DNA of 64,000 nucleotides from Spiroplasma sp. BIUS-1 (lineage in GTDB: Bacteria > Bacillota_I > Bacilli_A > Mycoplasmatales > Mycoplasmataceae). The stretch covers positions 558,001 through 622,000 of the forward strand of contig NZ_CP048386.1 in NCBI RefSeq assembly GCF_010365805.1. The letters are read 5' to 3'. The position numbers and the translations under genes were made by a program. Each line of letters begins with the position of its first letter. Within the stretch, counting starts at the first letter, position 1. Of this stretch, positions 1-11,412 are shown in pieces. The notes under the pieces are model-generated. The model saw only the letters and a program-made list of their open reading frames with translations. It had not been told where the DNA came from and did no database searches.

Positions 1-1077
1 AAGTTGAACAAGCATACAAGCTCTCGGAATATCCCATCCAGTTGCTGGTCCAACTTTAAATATTATTACATCATATAAAGAATCATTTTTAGATGCTTCT
101 TCGAGTGTTGCTGGAACCTTTATATTATTTTTTACCCCCGATGACTTATCATCCGAAAAATACTTCAATCAATTTAAATTTTCTTTTTCTAAAATTGAAA
201 TTATTTTAGAAATATTTTCTTTAAAAAAGTTTTCATTTTTAGAATTGGTTGATGAAACTTGTATTAACATCGCAGGTCTTATATAGACACCATCTTCTTC
301 TAGTTTTTTATATTCCACTTTCACAGTTTCTTTAAATTTTTTAATTGCCGCCTTTAAAATGAATTCATCTTCAAGGTCAAATTCATCTTCATTAGGTAAA
401 ACAGCCTTTTCTTTTAATAAACTCAATCCATCCTCTTTCATTTGTTCTGCTTTTAATTCAATAATTTTATTATTGCCCAAAGGTGTTGCGGTCATTTCTA
501 AAACAAAACTTGAAGAACTTCTAATATTGGAATCTATGTCTTTTGAAACTTTAATATCAGTTGAATTTAATTTTCTACTACCTTTGTGAGCTTCATCTCT
601 TATATAAATAAGTTTTCATTCCTTATTTTGTTTTATTTCTTGAATAAAATTATCCAGTATACCCTCTTCTGAAAAAAGTTTTTTATTTCCAAAAGAAGAA
701 GTACCAAAAATAAGAACTTTATTTTCTTCTAAAGAAAAAGGTTGAATTGCTTCAATTTTATTATTTTTTGAAGATGGAGATACCCTGTGCTCAACTTCAA
801 AATTTTTAAAAGGAAGAAATTTTTTATAATATTCCATTTTTTTAGCAAATGCCCTAGGCAAATCAGCATCCGATAAGGTTGCGATAACAAAAAAGAGCTT
901 TTTCTTTTCATTCATTTGGTTTTCCAACATTATTTTTGAAATAATGTTTGCAGCCATAAATGTTTTACCTGATCCGGTGGGCGCCTTAAAACTTACGACT
1001 TTTGTCTTGCTTTTGTATTCATTAAAAATATTATTTACAGCATTTTCTTGCGAATTAGTTAATATCATTTTCTTCAT
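1..1077 (-). CDS. res: Type III restriction enzyme, Res subunit (partial, runs off the left edge)
   Basis: Restriction and translocation subunit of a type III restriction-modification system; with Mod it cleaves foreign DNA in an ATP-dependent reaction. Seen: a Walker A motif APTGSGKT near residues 31-38, a DEAH-like box (RDEAHKG) and, near the window edge, a helicase-like block containing ATGWDIPRACMLVQ. Only the first 359 residues are present; the family is usually about 900-1000 residues, so the rest of the helicase and the C-terminal nuclease domain lie outside. The start ATG at 1077 lies inside the end of mod, giving a 23-base overlap and translational coupling. Several TGA codons encode Trp. 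Identification is firm because of the neighbouring mod. Confidence 0.9.
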
Positions 1078-2809
1078 CCCTTAAAATTTTTTTCTTCACT
1101 TCTTTATCATAGGGGTTTAAACCAGCCAAATCATAATAAATAGAAAGGTCATCACCCGAATATTTTGGATCTAATTTTTTAATATTTTCTATTGCCATAT
1201 TTTTTATTTTTTCAATATCATTATTAGAGGTCAAGGAAATATCAAAATGTTTTGTGAAAAATAATCTTAAATTATTTTTGAAGTAGTCTTTTTCAGCATT
1301 TTCCAAAACAACACCTTCTGTGTTTTTTCCTTTTATTAACCTGTAGATTCTTTCATAAGTAATTTTTGTTCCAATTTCATTTTCATTATTAGTACATAAA
1401 ATAAATGTTCTATTGCCGTTATCCTCTTTATTCAGTTCCATTACAGCTTGTCCTGTAGTTCCACTCCCTGCAAAAAAATCCAATATTATGGCATTTTTTG
1501 TATCTTTATTTATTAATTTAACAAGACCAATTAGGTACTTTATTAAATGAGTAGATTTCGGATTACTAAAATCAAGATCCAGATTTTGAAGTTGCTGTGT
1601 TCCTTGTGAAAATTCTCTCATATAAAAATTATTTTTTGGAGTACCATAAACCAAATTACTTCTTATTTCTTGTTCTGTCGGTCTATTTTTTGTATAAATG
1701 GAGTAATTTTTGCCGATAACTATGTTTTCATTTAGGATTTCTTGCTTCAATCCATCAAAATTAGACTTTCATCTCATTTTTTTACCCTTTTTATTTATAG
1801 GTCAAACAACTTTATAACCTTTTTCTTCATATATTTTTGTTAACTTTTCAGAGTATTCATCATCAAAAACTTTTAAATTTTCATCGTAAATAGCATTATA
1901 TTCATTTTGTTTTATGATATCTATCTTGCTTTCTTTGATCAAAATAGGATATCACATTTTGGCCCTGTCTTCTCTAAAAGCATGTGCAGTTTTTGAACCA
2001 GTTTTCATAAATGATACTAAATTGTAATTCCCTTTAGAATCTTCTTTATTATATTTTTTTTCAAAACTTATATCGTTATTAACAACTTCATTAAACCCTG
2101 TTTTTGATATTAATTCCTTATTTTTAGCATAGGCCAGAATATAGTGAGAACTTAGTGAAATGAATTTATCATTTGCTTTTCCTGAAAAGTTATCTAAGGC
2201 GTTCATACAAGAAATAAAATTATGTTCTCCAAAAACTTGATCCAAAAGTACCTTCAAATAAGCTTGCTCATTATCGTCTATAGATATAAAAATAACACCA
2301 TCCTCAGACATCAATTTTTTAGCCAAAACCATTCTTTGATTCATCATGTTTAGTCAACCATTTCTTCCAAATTTATCTTTATAAATAAATTTGGAAGCAT
2401 GACCTTCTTTAGAGGAACTGTTTCCATCTTTACTTGCTGCCTCGGTGTTATAAGGAGGATCTATATATATGATATCAACCTTCCCTCTATGAGTTATTAA
2501 TAGATTTTTTAGAGCTTCATAGTTCTCACCGATGATAAGTTTATTTTCTAATTCCTCTATTTTGTCATCCAGATTTATTCTTTTGTCTTTTTTTTCAACC
2601 AATATAGATACTCATCCTTCAGCCAACTCTGGAGCTACATCAAACTTAAAACCTAATCCAGTTCTTTTGAAAATAAAATCCAAATATCCTTCAACACTCT
2701 CTCCTTCAGGCACAGAATTAATAATACCTATTGCCATTCTTTTTTGATCATTATTAAGATATTCCATACTAGAATTTTCGATTCTACTTAACGCTTCTTT
2801 TTTAGTCAT
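1055..2809 (-). CDS. mod: Type III modification methyltransferase, Mod subunit
   Basis: Modification and DNA-recognition subunit of the type III system, expected to methylate the amino group of adenine on one strand of the target. The protein is 584 residues. Seen: the catalytic DPPY motif near residues 117-120 and the AdoMet-binding block FFAGSGTTG near 445-453. That order (DPPY before the AdoMet site) marks the beta class, as in EcoP15I-type Mod proteins. The region between the two motifs should hold the target-recognition domain. It is opened by at least three in-frame TGA (Trp) codons, which are not frameshifts. I see no simple-sequence repeat in the gene, so there is no sign of repeat-driven phase variation here. 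A GAGG ribosome-binding site precedes the ATG. Confidence 0.92.
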
Positions 2810-2833
2810 AACTAAACCTCACTTTTAAAATAT

Positions 2834-2862
2834 ATTATAAATGTTTTTTTATCATCGTGAAA
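2834..2862 (-). promoter_or_regulatory. Putative promoter of the mod-res operon
   Basis: On the minus strand a TATAAT -10 box (2834-2839) lies about 25 bases upstream of the mod start. A 17-base spacer leads to a weak -35 (TTTCAC, 2857-2862). Assignment is by eye only. The rest of the 2810-3000 gap is AT-rich and shows nothing else. Confidence 0.4.
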
Positions 2863-3000
2863 AAATAATTTTTAAATAATTTAACAAGGTTTTAATTAAA
2901 ACATTTTTCTTATTAAAATTTTTTAGAGATATTCTATTTTAATTAAATTGACTATTTACTGTATAAAGAAAAATTAAAAAAATAAAATTACCTATTAATA

Positions 3001-4485
<1,485 letters not shown>

Positions 4486-4487
4486 AT

Positions 4488-5336
4488 TTAACCTCTCTTT
4501 TTATTTTCGATAATTATTTTATATTTATTAAGTTTCATCATTTCAGTTTCATTTGCTTCAGTACCAAAGTCTGGATGATACTTTTTAGACATTTCTCTAT
4601 AAGCTTTTTTAAAGTCTTCATATGAACAATTTTTTGACAGTCCAAAATAAGCATAAGCTATTTCATCATTTTCTTCTAATTCATCCATACCTTCTTCATC
4701 ACCATTTGAATTTAAATAATCTTCTAAAAATTGTGCATATTCATCTTGAAACTCACTGTACATATCTTGGTTATTAGAATAATCTATTATTTCAACTATT
4801 TCATAATGATCTTCATATGAATCATATTCATCTGCAATATTAGAAATTAAGTTAGTATAAAAAACATTTAAATATTTTTCACATATTTTATAGATACTTT
4901 GAATAAAGATTTCATCTTGAGTTCAATCAAATTCGTAATCAAAATTGTCATTATTTCCTTCTATAACAACTTCAGAAATATGATAAATAAATTTATGTAA
5001 ACTATTTATGAATAGTTCTTTGACATAATCTTCATTAAATTCCTTATCTATTTTTTCTGAAAAATCATTTAATGATATTAAGCAAGGAAAAGATTTTATA
5101 GAGTATTTATTTCCATTTAAAGAAATAGATTTATTTAATATTTTAAAATCTTTTAATCATCTACTTTTATCAATTAAATCAATCGTTTTTTGAATTCACT
5201 CTTTTGTTGAATTGCTTAAATATCTTTTAGTAATCTCACCATCACTGCTATATTCTTCATCAAAGTAAAAACTAAAAAACACATAGTAATGATTGTTAAC
5301 TTCCTTATTTTTTTTAAAAAAATCAAATATACCCAT
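4488..5336 (-). CDS. Protein with C-terminal J domain (copy 1)
   Basis: A 282-residue protein with a J domain at its C-terminus rather than its N-terminus. Seen: the segment around residues 225-275 contains the HPD signature (KKYHPDFG) that stimulates Hsp70 ATPase activity. The first ~200 residues are acidic, rich in Phe/Tyr and unrecognised; a region rich in Glu and Asp comes before the J domain. It lies between a paralogue (10-base gap) and the lidless Hsp70 (2-base gap), so the three are probably co-translated and act as a dedicated chaperone set. The J-domain DNA is identical to copy 2 over 87 bases while the N-terminal halves have diverged. The N-terminal half may bind a specific client or place; that is inference. 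Confidence 0.75.
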
Positions 5337-5346
5337 CTTTTATTAC

Positions 5347-6207
5347 CTAACCTTTCAAATCTTCTTCTATAATCATTTTTAATTTATTAATTTTCATCAT
5401 TTCTTTTTCATCTGGATTTCTCCCAAAGTCTGGATGATACTTTTTAGACATTTCTCTATAAGCTTTTTTAAAGTCTTCATATGAACAATTTTTTGACAGT
5501 CCAAAATAACTGTAGGCATCTTGTTTTTCTTCTCTTTTATTACCTAGTAAATTATTAACCTTCTCGGGGTTATTTGCAATATCTTCAATTAGTTTTTTTA
5601 ATTTATCATAAAATGCATCATATAAATTTTTTTTAGATCCTAAGTCTATTATATTTTTAATTCAAGAGTGATCATTAAATGAGTCATAATTTTTTTTAAA
5701 ATTAACCTCCCTCATAATTACTTCAAAAAAATTTTCTAAAGATGTGTTTGAGAGTCTTATAATATTATCTGTTAACTCACTATAATTATTTCACTCTATA
5801 TAATCTTGAAATTGATCTTGCACACCCTTTATAGATAATTCAGAAATATAGTATGTGAATTTATAAAAACTATACATGATTATTTTTGTTAAGTAGCTGC
5901 GATTGGTTAATTTATTTATATCATTTTCAAGTATTTTTTTAGGAATCAAACAAGGAAACTTTAAAACGGATAAATATTTTCCGTTTATTTTTATCTGTCC
6001 AAGTTTGCTATCTAAGTTACTAAAATTTTTATAACTATTTGAAATATTTACTATCCTATTATAAAATATGTCAATTTGCTTTTCTAAATATACTTCACTA
6101 ATTTGACCAACGACAACTTTTTCAATTTTATAATCATAGTTGAAAAAAATATATTTATAGTTTTTTTTATAAGATCCATATCTATCTAAGCAATCAAAAA
6201 CACTCAT
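5347..6207 (-). CDS. Protein with C-terminal J domain (copy 2)
   Basis: A 286-residue paralogue of the next gene, first in the three-gene Hsp70 unit. Its C-terminal J domain carries the same HPD motif (KKYHPDFG), and the core is identical in DNA to copy 1 over 87 bases. The N-terminal ~210 residues are only loosely similar to copy 1: both share a motif around FPCLI and regions rich in Tyr and Phe. The start ATG at 6207 follows a good GAGGG ribosome-binding site. The unit is read divergently from the membrane-protein gene at 6307. Known: J proteins deliver clients to Hsp70. Inferred: both copies serve the downstream Hsp70-like protein. Confidence 0.72.
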
Positions 6208-6231
6208 TAAATTACCCTCTTATCATTAAAA

Positions 6232-6240
6232 AAATTATAT
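6232..6240 (-). promoter_or_regulatory. Extended -10 promoter of the J-protein/Hsp70 operon
   Basis: Reads TGATATAAT on the minus strand, a match to the extended -10 consensus (TG-N-TATAAT), about 25 bases upstream of the start at 6207. No clear -35 is seen, as expected for an extended -10 promoter. Confidence 0.5.
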
Positions 6241-6279
6241 CACCACATAAAAGAAATTTATAATTTAAAAATAATAATG

Positions 6280-6285
6280 TATATA
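6280..6285 (+). promoter_or_regulatory. -10 box of the membrane-protein gene at 6307
   Basis: A TATAAT on the plus strand 21 bases before the ATG, followed by an AAAGGTGA ribosome-binding site. No convincing -35. Divergent to the promoter at 6232-6240. Confidence 0.45.
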
Positions 6286-6306
6286 ATAATCTATAAAGGT
6301 GAATTT

Positions 6307-7104
6307 ATGAGTAAAACGAAATTAGAGTTCAAAAATAGATTAAGTTTTTTAATCGCAGTTCATTATTATATAATTTCTTCAATAGTGATTTCTGTATTAT
6401 CAGTTGATGCAAATTTAACCCCAAGCGGATCTGGTTTAGTGATGGGATTGTCATGACAACTACCTGCTGCAGCAATTTGATTTACAATTATTTTATTTCA
6501 CAACTCTATAGTTAGAGGTTGAAAAATATTTTGATCTATTTTTCTATTTTGAATACCTAAATTTTTAATAAACTTTATATTTATATTAAGCACTTCTTCA
6601 ATTGATGCTTTTGGTATTGTTGTAATATGTGACTCATCATTTTTGCTTATAGTAGCTTTCTATTTAGCTTATTGCTTATATTACTGTCAAAACGATAAAG
6701 AAAATGGCTATTCTACTTGATGAGTATTTTTCCAACTTTTAGAATTAACCCCTGAAGAAACTCTTAAAAAATATGAGGAATACAGAAATAATCCAAAAGA
6801 TTATATTTCAAATTTATTTAAATCAAAAGAAAATAATAATATAGAAAATAAAGAAGAAACTTTAAACAATGAACAGGATAATTCTTCTAAACAAATTATA
6901 ATTAATGGAATGAATCATTTTTTTAAAGACGATTTTATGAAAGATGGTAACGAAAAAATATGAAATGAGTTTTGTCAAATTTTTGCTGAAGAAAGATCTT
7001 CAACATATTTTAAATTTGCAAATTTTTCAGATTTAGAACAATCAAAATATTATTACACCATTATAAAAATTGCATGACATAGATTTTACAGATCGAAAGT
7101 ATAG
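6307..7104 (+). CDS. Membrane protein of unknown function
   Basis: A 265-residue protein, not recognised as a known family. Seen: four hydrophobic segments near residues 13-33, 43-65, 72-96 and 102-126, then a hydrophilic C-terminal half with a run rich in Asn and Glu (about 170-200) and a final basic helix. Many Trp residues are encoded by TGA, so the gene looks broken under the standard code. It is a single-gene unit on the plus strand with its own promoter and ribosome-binding site (AAAGGTGAATTT before the ATG). The topology suggests a four-helix membrane domain with a cytoplasmic tail. It could be an accessory membrane factor, but no function can be supported. Confidence 0.75.
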
Positions 7105-7234
7105 AAAATTAATTTTAATTTTCAAGTATTAAATTTTTCAAAAGTTTCATTGTTATCATTTTTGTATCTTAAGTTTGATTATATTAGAATTAACTTTCCA
7201 ACCATAAAACAAACAAATAAAAGAAAATATAAAT

Positions 7235-7267
7235 AGATTATTAAAATATCTAAGTTATAAATAATCT
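7235..7267 (+). terminator. Possible terminator downstream of the 6307 gene
   Basis: Inverted repeat AGATTATT/AATAATCT with a 17-base loop, followed shortly by a T run. It lies about 130 bases past the stop codon. The 7105-7331 gap holds nothing else that I can see. Confidence 0.3.
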
Positions 7268-7331
7268 AAATTTTTTAAATTTTCAAAACAATTTTATATT
7301 ATTAATTAAAAATAAAGATTTTCTAAAACTT

Positions 7332-8477
7332 TTATCCCTTTGAAACCTTATCGTACTTTTTCATCAAACTTTTTTCCTTAGTTTTTAAATTTTGATATTG
7401 TTTATTTAATTTTTCTATAGTCTCGAATAGTTTAACCATTTCTTCATCATAGTTTTCTATAAACTTAATAACTTTGCCTAAATCATCTATTTTTTTGTCA
7501 TACTGATTAATATTTTCAAATAAACTCATGTATTTATCAATAGATTGCACAATAGCAATTAAAGTGCTGGGACCAGCTATAATAACTTTACTATTAAATG
7601 CTTTTTCTATTATGTCAGGCATTGAGTTTATATAAGAAAAAACTCCTTCACTCGGAACAAACATAATTGCATATACAGTTTTATCTTCTTCACTAACATA
7701 TTTGGATGTTTCCTTAACCCTATTTAAGACATCACTTTTAAATTCTGTGGATTTTTTCTTAAATTCATCACTTGTCACTTCATAGTCCATTAAACTTTGA
7801 TATGCGTTAAATGGAAATTTTGCATCAACTGGTATATTTACAAACTTGCTCCCATCACCTTTGATGAAAAGGTCTACTATCAAACTTTTTTCGCCATCTT
7901 TTTTATTCATTTTATATTGAGTTTCATACATTAAATTATTATTTTTATTAGTACCCGTTAAATTACCAAGCATTCTTTCTAATAAATATTCTCCTGCTTT
8001 TCCGGCTTTATTGTTTTGACTTAAAAGATTGTCAAGTTTTGATACTTTTTCTTTTACTTCAAAGATTGGAGCAGACTGCTCCTTTACTTGATTTAGCAAA
8101 CCTCTAACTTCCATGTTTGAAGTTGTTAACTGATCTTGAGTGTTTTTTGTTTGGTTTTCAATTCAAGTTCTAACTTGATTACCCAAACCACTTAAATCTT
8201 CAATATTCTTATTTGCATTATTCGCAATAACTTCTTTTAAAGATTTTTCAAAATTATTTAGTTTTTCATTGCTTGTGTTATTTAAATTATTAATATATTC
8301 CTTTAATTGCGATTCAGATTTATTGTTTAGATCTGAAAGTTGAGCTTGTAATAAATCAAGATCCTTTTTGTCCACACCCTCAACTTTTATGTTATTTTTT
8401 TTGATAAGCATTATTGTTATCATTGTTATCACTAATACGATAAGTAAAATTAATAAAACTATAATTATTGTTTCCAT
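7332..8477 (-). CDS. rmuC: RmuC-family DNA recombination protein
   Basis: A 381-residue RmuC-family protein; the family is linked to DNA recombination and to limiting rearrangements at inverted repeats, and its core resembles endonuclease folds. Seen: an N-terminal membrane anchor (residues about 2-25), a coiled-coil stretch to about 130, then the conserved RmuC domain with segments such as PVDAKFPFNAY and FVPSEGVFSYI, and a C-terminal coiled coil. The start chosen is the ATG at 8477, preceded by AAAAGGAG. An upstream in-frame alternative would add residues without a ribosome-binding site and would overlap the preceding gene. It sits 13 bases after the gene at 8491. Confidence 0.88.
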
Positions 8478-8490
8478 TTTTTCTCCTTTT

Positions 8491-8892
8491 TTAGAATGTA
8501 AATAAAATCTTAAAATCTTCCAAACTAATTTCTCTTTTAACCCCAATTGTAAATTGTTTATAGTATTTAGCAACAAAATTAGTTTCTTTAATAGCTTCTA
8601 GAGTAGCCATTTTTAAATCTGTCATTCCACTTTCAACATTTCTTCTAAACACCTTATGACACTTAGCCACTAGTCTATCAATTGTTCCATTAGATCTTGT
8701 AATTCTTCAACTTAATCTATTATCAAAACATTGAATATATGCTATTTTTCTACCCTTATTAGAAATTTTAAAATAGTTATCTCCTAGTTTTTCATTTAGA
8801 AAGTTAAAAAAGAAATCTGTGTCTTTAAAGTATTTAAATCCACAACCTCTGTATGTCATTACATACAAACCATACATTTGTAATTCATTCAT
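8491..8892 (-). CDS. Hypothetical protein, 133 residues
   Basis: Not recognised. A basic protein with no signal peptide or membrane segment; the N-terminal part contains YGLYVMTYRGCGFKYF and the C-terminal half is rich in Lys and Arg. One in-frame TGA encodes Trp. The ATG follows an AAAAAGGG ribosome-binding site, and the stop is 13 bases before rmuC, so the two are probably co-transcribed. A hairpin terminator separates it from the gene upstream. A nucleic-acid-binding role would fit its charge and its place beside rmuC, but this is only inference. Confidence 0.7.
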
Positions 8893-8932
8893 AATATCAT
8901 TTACCCTTTTTTATACTTTTAGATTTTATCAT

Positions 8933-8964
8933 AAATAAAAACACCAGCTTTAACTAGTGTTTTT
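8933..8964 (-). terminator. Rho-independent terminator
   Basis: Hairpin with an AAAAACAC/GTGTTTTT stem, ending the operon of the 8988, 9211 and 10498 genes on the minus strand. Confidence 0.7.
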
Positions 8965-8987
8965 ATTTATTAATTGTTTTGTTAATT

Positions 8988-9191
8988 TTATATAGTCAAG
9001 ACAACAGATAACATTATTGCTGTTAAAATAAGTCCAACAACAAGAATTATAATAGCTATCTTGATTCCTTTTTTTCGTTTTTGTCGATAACAAGTTACAT
9101 GACATTTTCCACCACCTGAATAAATATTTGGTGTGAATACTTGATCATCTTCTTTAAAAGGTTTTGTACAAAAAAAGCATACTTCTACCAT
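8988..9191 (-). CDS. Small zinc-finger-like membrane protein
   Basis: A 67-residue protein. Seen: CFFC at residues 5-8 and CHVTC around 30-34, a spacing suited to a small zinc ribbon, then a basic stretch (RQKRKKG) and one membrane helix at about residues 42-65. The basic residues before the helix suggest the finger faces the cytoplasm. It is the third gene of the operon behind the alanyl-tRNA editing protein, 19 bases after that stop, and has a good AAGGG ribosome-binding site. Function unknown. Confidence 0.7.
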   Translation of the reverse strand: MVEVCFFCTKPFKEDDQVFTPNIYSGGGKCHVTCYRQKRKKGIKIAIIILVVGLILTAIMLSVVLTI

Positions 9192-9210
9192 TATCTTTTA
9201 CCCTTAAAAA

Positions 9211-10494
9211 CTAGTTTTTTAGTTTTCCTCTTTCTATAATTACACCTTGTGCGGTTTTTTCGTTTCCTCCACCTTTGACAATATAATCTAAGTGTTGATC
9301 CATTCTTTCAAAAGCGTTGATTGCACAGTTTGATTTACAAAAGAACAATCCAGCTTCTTTATTAACAACTTCAACATAAGCATTTTTATTATTTTTTAAG
9401 ATTACATCACATATAAATAAGTAATCTTTTCTTTCTAAGTTTCTTTCATTGATTTTAAAGATATTGAATTCACCTTCTAAGTCAGGTTGATAGTCTTTAT
9501 ATTTGTTATATAAATTATCTTTTACTTTTGCATCAACATGAGTTGAAAATTCTTTCATTGCTTCTCTAAAATCAGTTGTTAGTATTTTAAGTTTTATATA
9601 TGATTCTCATTTTGGATATAAAAGATCTTTTTTGATTTGTGCAAATCTTTCTAACACTTCTTCCATTTTTTCATTTTTTCCAAATTTTTTGTTTAGACCT
9701 GCATAGTCTCCAATCAAGCGAGAAATTTCACCCATTTCTTTTTTAGTAAATTCAGAATATTGTTCTCTTACAAGTTTTTCATCTGTTTTTGCATAGAATC
9801 TGAAAACTTTACTTCCTTTAGATTCAAAATCATAAATTAGAAAGTTGAAAATCTCTAAAAGGTTTTCAACATGTGTTCCACTACAAAGTTGAGTTGAAAC
9901 ATCTCCAAATTGAACTATTCTTAAATCTCCTTCAAGTTCTTTTTCATTGAATTCAATTGAAAGATTGTATTGTTCTTTTGCAGTTTTTGCATCCACTATT
10001 ATATCTTTTCTAAACTTAGCAGTTCTTCTTTTTTTAGTTACAACTTCATTGATTTTATAAATTACATTTCAATCAATTTTTTCTTCAATTTGCATGTCAA
10101 TTCTAAAACCTTTGTCATCATTAAAGTAACCTTTTCCTTTACTTGTTGGGAAAAACTCTCTTAATGTATCAAACAATAAGTGAGCAGCTGAATGGTTTTG
10201 ACTTACTAAAAGTCTGTGGTTTTTATCTATTTTGGCTATTACTTTTGAACCAACTTGAATATCTTTTATTAGTTCAACTTTGTGAACAACTTTATTATCA
10301 CTTATTGCAAGACTCAATACTTTATATTCTTCATCATTAAAAATGATAACTCCTTTATCACTTACTTGTCCTGCTGATTCAGGAAAAAAGATTGTTTCTT
10401 CTAAATAAAGTAAAGTAAAGTCATCTTTATTTAGAAACTCAGTTACTTGAGTTTCTAACTCTTTTGCTTCATAGTTTTTAAAATCTTTTAACAT
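9211..10494 (-). CDS. Stand-alone alanyl-tRNA editing protein (AlaX-like)
   Basis: A 427-residue homologue of the editing and C-terminal parts of alanyl-tRNA synthetase, without a catalytic aminoacylation core. Known: AlaX proteins hydrolyse Ser- or Gly-mischarged tRNA-Ala in trans. Seen: an FPESAGQVSDKG segment near residues 37-48, the zinc-binding HSAAH at 101-105 and CSGTH at 204-208, and a C-terminal region ending GGGNEKTAQGVI that resembles the DHHA1 domain (near 400-420). It starts 3 bases after the stop of the upstream unknown gene, with GGAG as ribosome-binding site. Three in-frame TGA codons encode Trp or lie at domain borders. DHHA1 assignment is less certain than the editing domain. 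Confidence 0.85.
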
Positions 10495-10497
10495 TTT

Positions 10498-11166
10498 TTA
10501 TTGCTCCAAACCATTATTTAAATTAAATTCTTTAAGTTTTTTTTGCATTGATTTAACATATTTTGTGTAATCTTCAATTTCACATTTAAAGTAATTTTGA
10601 ATTTTTTCAAAATTCTTAGTGTATTCTCAGCCATCTATTTTTAATCTAACATCTTTTTTTTCAATGTCTTTTTTAGAAAAATCATGTTTTGAAATTATAT
10701 ACCCGTTTTGATAGTTTTCACTTTCTAATTCACGTCTTTTTTTCGAAATAATTGAGTAAACAAAAGTTCTAGTTCTAAGATTATAATAATCTTTATGTAC
10801 TAAATTTTTTTGCTCTTTTAATTTTTTCACTATTTCTTCAGACTTCAATCTTTTATCTTCATTATTCATTAACATTTCGATAACAAATTTTTCTATTTTA
10901 TCCTCTTCTATTTTCTTTTGAGTTTCGTTAATTTTTCTTTTTATGGTTTTTTTAATATAATGCTTAATTTCCATTTCTTTATTTATTTCTTCTTTTATAA
11001 GTTGTGTAATAACTTTTCTTTTGTCCTTATTTAAGAAGTTCTTTTTCTTAAGTTCAATTAATACCAGATCAACAATTTCCCAAACTTTTTGTTCTGATAA
11101 TTGTACATCAAAATCATATGGCATTGTTTTTAGAATGTTGCTTATATCAATTTTAAATTTTTCCAT
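10498..11166 (-). CDS. Hypothetical protein, 222 residues, highly charged
   Basis: Not recognised. Lys/Glu-rich and mostly helical, with likely coiled-coil segments around residues 60-130, no membrane segment and no signal peptide. The ATG at 11166 follows AAGGAGAAAG; an upstream in-frame Met lacks a ribosome-binding site. It is first in the operon with the AlaX-like protein, separated by only 3 bases, so a functional link is possible but unproven. The sequence resembles DNA- or RNA-binding helical proteins only in composition. Confidence 0.7.
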
Positions 11167-11377
11167 ATCTTTCTCCTTAATCCATAGAATATTCAATCTA
11201 ATTATTATTAACTTAGGAAAATATGTTGAAAATATTTTATATAATCATTATTTTACCTATATTTCAATGTTATAAAAATATTGGCACTTTGTCAATTAGT
11301 TTGCTAACCAATATAACTTACAAAAAAGAGTATAAAAATATATTTAAAGTCTTCAAAATATGAGCTTTATTTTACTT

Positions 11378-11383
11378 TATAAT
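11378..11383 (+). promoter_or_regulatory. -10 box of the Sau3AI-like gene
   Basis: TATAAT on the plus strand 30 bases before the ATG at 11413, with an AAGAGG ribosome-binding site between. No clear -35. The 11167-11412 gap is a divergent control region for this gene and the gene at 11166. Confidence 0.45.
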
Positions 11384-11412
11384 CTATTAGTAAAGAGGAA
11401 CATTTAAATATC

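Noticed and set aside
1055-2809. Apparent frame breaks at TGA codons in mod and in nearly all other genes
   Set aside because: The pieces stay in one frame and join at TGA where family alignments expect any residue or Trp; this is the mollicute code, not pseudogenes.
6208-6306. CIRCE heat-shock operator upstream of the Hsp70 operon
   Set aside because: No TTAGCACTC/GAGTGCTAA inverted repeat is present; only an extended -10 was found.
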